Positions 60,842-64,000 of a stretch of 64,000 bases of DNA are shown here, one piece after another. The translations under genes and the position numbers were made by a program. The notes under the pieces were generated by a model, which saw only the letters and a program-made list of their open reading frames with translations, searched no databases and was not told the DNA's origin. Source of the stretch: Marinibacterium anthonyi (GTDB lineage Bacteria > Pseudomonadota > Alphaproteobacteria > Rhodobacterales > Rhodobacteraceae). The DNA is taken from positions 2,591,501 through 2,655,500 of the forward strand of contig CP031585.1 of NCBI GenBank assembly GCA_003217735.2. The letters are read 5' to 3'. The stretch's first letter is position 1, and each line of letters begins with the position of its first letter.

Positions 60842-61200
60842 TTGGTCCTCTTTTATTGCCCGTTGGCTTTGAGCCCGAGCTCGCGGGAAGGAAGGCGTCT
60901 GGCGCTGGAAAACAGGCACCGCGATTGCGTGTCAGATAAGCGCAGATATCCTGGGGATTACAACACGTCGGGGATTGACGGCTCGCGGTTGGTGGCTTTT
61001 GCCTTTTTATGCCTGCCTCGGCTGAATACGAGGATTGTCTGGGGAAAGCCTTCCCCCTGGTCGGCACTGGCGTTGCCGACACACCCCCATCAGCGGGGAG
61101 ACCCCGCAACGCCCCCGAGAGTGAAAGTGCGGGTGGGTTTTCCGTGACGGGTTGAGGGCTGGAGGAGAGGCCTCCGGCGCCCGTCGCGGAGATCATCCCG
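60842..61200. other. Divergent promoter region between H-NS and ardC genes
   Basis: These 359 bases separate two divergent genes and should hold both promoters. No clear dyad or terminator stands out. Confidence 0.4.
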
Positions 61201-61947
61201 ATGGCGAGAGAGCATCGCGCGGCCCGCAAGGGCGGCCCGCGCACGAACCTTTATGACGACATCACCGACAAGATCATCGCAGAGCTGGAGGAGGGCCGGC
61301 TGCCCTGGGTCCAGCCCTGGGGGACGGCGGCGGCGCAAGCGCCGCTCGCCATGCCGCGCAACGCCAGCACGGGTCGGCAGTATTCCGGGATCAATGTCCT
61401 GATCCTCTGGGGCGCCGTGATCCAGCAGGGCTATCCAACCCAACACTGGCTGACCTTCCGCCAGGCGCTGTCGCTCGGCGGCAATGTCCGCAAGGGTGAG
61501 CGGGGCACAACCGTCGTCTATGCCGACCGTTTCACGCCAGAAGACGAGAAGCGTCGCGCCCGGGAGACAGGGGAAGACGCAAGCAGCATCCCGTTCCTGA
61601 AGCGCTTTACCGTGTTCAACGCGGCGCAATGCGAGGATCTGCCCGACGACATCGCCGTCGAGGCACCGCCACCGCCGCCCGGGCTGATCGAGCCGCGGGT
61701 CGAGGAACTGATCACCGCGACTGGTATCGACTTCCGGATCGGTGGCAACCGCGCCTTCTATGTTCCCGCGCTCGATTATGTGCAGGTGCCACCTCCGCAG
61801 GCCTATTTCGAGCCGATCAACTGGCACCGGACCGCCCTGCACGAGATGGGGCACGCGACAGGACATGCCTCACGGTTGGGGCGGGACTTCTCGGGCGGTT
61901 TCGGCACGAAGAAATATGCCTTCGAGGAGCTGATCGCCTTATCTTGA
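61201..61947 (+). pseudogene. ardC: ArdC antirestriction protein, truncated by an inserted element
   Basis: The N-terminal ssDNA-binding ArdC domain (LYDDITDKIIAELEEGRLPWVQPW; NASTGRQYSGINVLILWG; FRQALSLGGNVRKGERGTTVVYADRF) and the zinc peptidase signature (ALHEMGHATGHASRLGRD) are intact. The frame then ends at FEELIALS, where family members continue with EELVAE and about 50 more residues, including the third metal ligand. The break coincides with the start of a recombinase element, so this is an insertion truncation. Residual DNA-binding activity is possible. Confidence 0.85.
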
Positions 61948-62001
61948 CAGTCTGCACCGCATGCCACCCTGCCGTAGGATGGGTGACAGGCGTCGACGGT
62001 A

Positions 62002-62065
62002 GGCAGTTTTCAGGCTGGCCGCCGCGCTTACCAAAGAGCTGGCGGCGGCCAGCCTGAGAACTGCC
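62002..62065. repeat. 24-bp inverted repeat in the RIT left end
   Basis: Left arm 62002-62025 and right arm 62042-62065 are reverse complements at 23 of 24 bases, with 16 bases between them. The arms begin GGCAGT and end GCCGC. It lies 48 bases before the first recombinase gene and is a likely recombinase binding site or end structure. Confidence 0.85.
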
Positions 62066-62112
62066 GGGCCGAAGCGTGCACCGGGTGGGGGCATGGGGAG
62101 GGTTTTGCGCTG

Positions 62113-63462
62113 GTGTCGATTATTTCTGTTTGCGAGCGTCGCGTGGCCGGGGGTCTCGACGCGCATGTGCCGTTGATCCTGCGCGGTGACGCGCTCTACG
62201 ACCCCGATCTGGATCGCTTCTTTCTCGACCTGCCGCTATCGGGGATTCGATCGCGGCATTCGCTTCGCGCCCAGGCCTATGATGTGACAGTTTGGCTTCG
62301 CTTTCTCGATGCCTGCGGCAAGACCGTATGGGCTGCGACCCGCGACGATGTTGAGGCTTATCATCGTGCGCGCCGGCGCGGCGATGCTGGTCAGCGGATC
62401 ACGGCGGCAAGCTGGAACAGGGCCGTCGCCAGCCTTGATCGCCTCTATCGCTGGGGCGAGCGGCAAGGGCTGATCGCCGAGGCACCGTTCAACCGTCGTG
62501 CCGTGTGGCGACCGGCGCAGGGTGGACGTCGCGGAATGATCGCCGCGCGCAACGACGCCTATGAACGCGTTGCGAAGCGGTCGGATGTCCGGTTCGTCAC
62601 GATGGACGACTACCGCATCTTCCGCGAGGTCGGTCTGCGCGGCCTCGCGCCTGACGGCAGCGAACGCCCCGGCGCACGTGATCGGAACGGATTGCGCAAC
62701 GCACTCTTCGCCGATCTGCTCGTCACGACAGGTTTGCGACTGGAAGAGGCCTCAGGTCTGCTCGCCGGTGATCTCGCGGTTATCGTTCCGGACGGCGATG
62801 AGAACCGGCAGCTCTGGCTGCGCCTGCCGCCGCCGCTCACCAAGGGCGATCGCGGACGAAGTGTTCTGGTCCCACGCCGGCTGCTTCGTCAGATCGCGGC
62901 CTATATCGATGTCGAGCGCGCGGCAGGCGCGGCCAAATTCGTCGCGCGCGATGGTGCGGCGTGCTTTGACCGGCCGATCCATATCACCGACGCCGGTCTC
63001 GACCGCATGCGCGATGTCTGCACGCCAGAAGAACGATGCCGTCTGATCCTGTGCAGCGAGAACGGAACGCCGCGCGAGCCCGCGGCGCTATGGCTGACCG
63101 AGGTTGGACAGCCCGTTCGACCCAATTCCTGGGAGGTGATCTTCGCCCGCGCCTGCAAGCGCTGTAGAGACTATGGTTTCTCGTTGTCGATCAGCCCGCA
63201 CCAGCTGCGCCACACCTTCGCGGTCCATATGCTCGCCTTGCTGATCCAGGAGCGTCTGCGCGAAGCCGCATTGCCGGCGGGGCCGATGGAGAGCTACCGG
63301 CTGATCCTGGGCGACCCGCTGCAGCAGGTGCAACGCCTGCTCGGCCACGCGAGTCTCGCCACCACCTATATCTATCTCGACCATATTGCGACCCGCGCCG
63401 ATACGGTGGATTCGGCGGTCGAGGAGTTGCTGGCACTGCTGCCGGGACCGCAGGGCGCATGA
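62113..63462 (+). CDS. RIT tyrosine recombinase, first gene (RitA-like)
   Basis: This 449-residue tyrosine recombinase has an N-terminal SAM-like core-binding domain (HSLRAQAYDVTVWLRFLDACGKTVW) and the catalytic residues Arg in LLVTTGLRLEEASGL, SPHQLRHTFAVH (near 360-371), LLGHASLATTYIYLDH with the Tyr near 418. The GTG at 62113 is the first possible start. Its stop overlaps the next recombinase start (ATGA), as in RIT trios. Confidence 0.9.
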   Translation: MSIISVCERRVAGGLDAHVPLILRGDALYDPDLDRFFLDLPLSGIRSRHSLRAQAYDVTVWLRFLDACGKTVWAATRDDVEAYHRARRRGDAGQRITAASWNRAVASLDRLYRWGERQGLIAEAPFNRRAVWRPAQGGRRGMIAARNDAYERVAKRSDVRFVTMDDYRIFREVGLRGLAPDGSERPGARDRNGLRNALFADLLVTTGLRLEEASGLLAGDLAVIVPDGDENRQLWLRLPPPLTKGDRGRSVLVPRRLLRQIAAYIDVERAAGAAKFVARDGAACFDRPIHITDAGLDRMRDVCTPEERCRLILCSENGTPREPAALWLTEVGQPVRPNSWEVIFARACKRCRDYGFSLSISPHQLRHTFAVHMLALLIQERLREAALPAGPMESYRLILGDPLQQVQRLLGHASLATTYIYLDHIATRADTVDSAVEELLALLPGPQGA

Positions 63463-64000
63463 GCGGGCGTCCCCGCAAGGGCAGGCCCGTCGCTTTCGTA
63501 CCCGTCACGCCGGAGCGAGCCAATCCCGATCCGGTGCTCGGCCTCAGGTTCGTCATCGAGGCGCGGCATGGCGGGACCGTCCTGGTCGACATGACCGATC
63601 TCGATCCTCGTCCGCTCGCTATCGCCTTTGCCAGCGCGTTGCGCCGGTCGGCCGCGCTCGGCGGCCGGATCGGTGCGGCCAGCGTCATCAAACAGTATGT
63701 AAACTCCTATCGCCGTTTCTTCACCTGGCTTTCCGATGAGGCGGGGGAGGTGGACGGGCCCGAAGACGTGCGCGCAGCCCATGTCGACGGTTTCGCATCG
63801 GCACTCGAACGCGGGGGAATGGGCGCGATCTACCGGCATGTGACGGTCAGCAAGATCGTCAATACGCTGCGTGCGATAGAGGCGGATCGGCCCGACAGGA
63901 TCACGCCCGACCTCCATGAGCGGTTGCGCTATACAATGGCGACCTCGGCGGGACGCTCGACCCCGCGTGATGCCTACAGTCCCTTCGTCGCCCGCGCGCT
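63459..64000 (+). CDS. RIT tyrosine recombinase, second gene (RitB-like), 5' part
   Basis: A frame from the ATG at 63459 stays open to the window end (180 codons). The translated N-terminus contains a core-binding-type helical region (SVIKQYVNSYRRFFTWLSDEAGEVDGPEDVRAAHVDGFASAL). The catalytic domain lies outside. The overlap with the preceding recombinase gene and the same direction support membership of the trio. Confidence 0.8.
   Translation, partial: MSGRPRKGRPVAFVPVTPERANPDPVLGLRFVIEARHGGTVLVDMTDLDPRPLAIAFASALRRSAALGGRIGAASVIKQYVNSYRRFFTWLSDEAGEVDGPEDVRAAHVDGFASALERGGMGAIYRHVTVSKIVNTLRAIEADRPDRITPDLHERLRYTMATSAGRSTPRDAYSPFVARA

Larger units (their letters stand above)
61938..64000 (+). 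mobile_element. RIT-like element (recombinase in trio), left part
   Basis: A block begins at the break in ardC and contains a 24-bp inverted repeat (62002-62065) followed by two large tyrosine recombinase genes in the same direction with ATGA overlap. RIT elements are three consecutive overlapping tyrosine recombinase genes between inverted ends that carry such palindromes. The third gene and the right end lie beyond the window. The exact left boundary is uncertain by some bases. Confidence 0.75.

Noticed and set aside
1-64000. CRISPR array, rRNA or tRNA genes
   Set aside because: No regularly spaced repeats with spacers and no rRNA or tRNA signatures were seen on reading the sequence. A dedicated tRNA search was not possible.

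Overview
The window is GC-rich, densely packed DNA from an alphaproteobacterium, most likely of the Rhodobacterales or a related group. This is inferred from base composition, codon use and gene families; no rRNA or core marker gene is present. Almost everything here is accessory DNA: a conjugative element, a large metal and envelope-stress island, remnants of defence loci, and further mobile elements.

Positions 1-24670 hold the 3' end of a LysR regulator and then a conjugation module in the gene order of the Tn4371-type ICE family. The order is DUF736, an XRE regulator, DUF6499/DUF2285 proteins, a HTH protein, a RepA-type initiator with three iterons, ParA and a small RHH partner, DUF2840, a TraF peptidase, a second DUF736, a lytic transglycosylase, a relaxase with candidate oriT repeats upstream, TraG, CopG, then trbBCDEJ-K-LFGI and DUF2274. 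A divergent mntH/mntR pair with two matching MntR-type operators sits as cargo between the coupling-protein block and trbB.

Positions 24609-53072 hold a LysR gene and then a metal-response island. It contains a Zn/Cd/Pb P-type ATPase, a Tat-exported L,D-transpeptidase, a lipoprotein, an intact IS66 element with an 8-bp target duplication, a zinc-ribbon protein, two CtaG-like proteins, three SCO proteins, a PpiC/SurA-like foldase with HflK and HflC, an unusual cation-diffusion-facilitator::HflK fusion, a two-component system, and an eleven-gene leftward block (SCO, DsbB, DsbA, PCuAC, SCO, M23 peptidase, DUF411, ZIP, LspA, Lnt, small membrane protein). One MerR-type regulator of the PbrR/CadR/ZntR kind lies at the right end. 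At least four promoters in the island carry the same MerR-type layout (TTGAA, a CTACAG-NNN-CTAKAG core, a 19-bp spacer), so the island looks like one regulon joining metal efflux to envelope repair and oxidase or thiol maturation.

Positions 53214-58262 hold a tyrosine integrase next to a divergent locus resembling an Ssp DNA-phosphorothioation module: a cysteine desulfurase, a DUF4007 protein and an ATPase. The ATPase reading frame runs into the integrase promoter, so integration appears to have cut it.

Positions 58378-64000 hold a truncated AbiE-type toxin with its antitoxin, a PrtN-like regulator, a pRiA4b ORF-3 family protein and an H-NS-like protein. An ardC antirestriction gene follows, broken by an element with consecutive overlapping tyrosine recombinases and a 24-bp palindromic repeat. 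This resembles a RIT (recombinase-in-trio) element and runs off the window.
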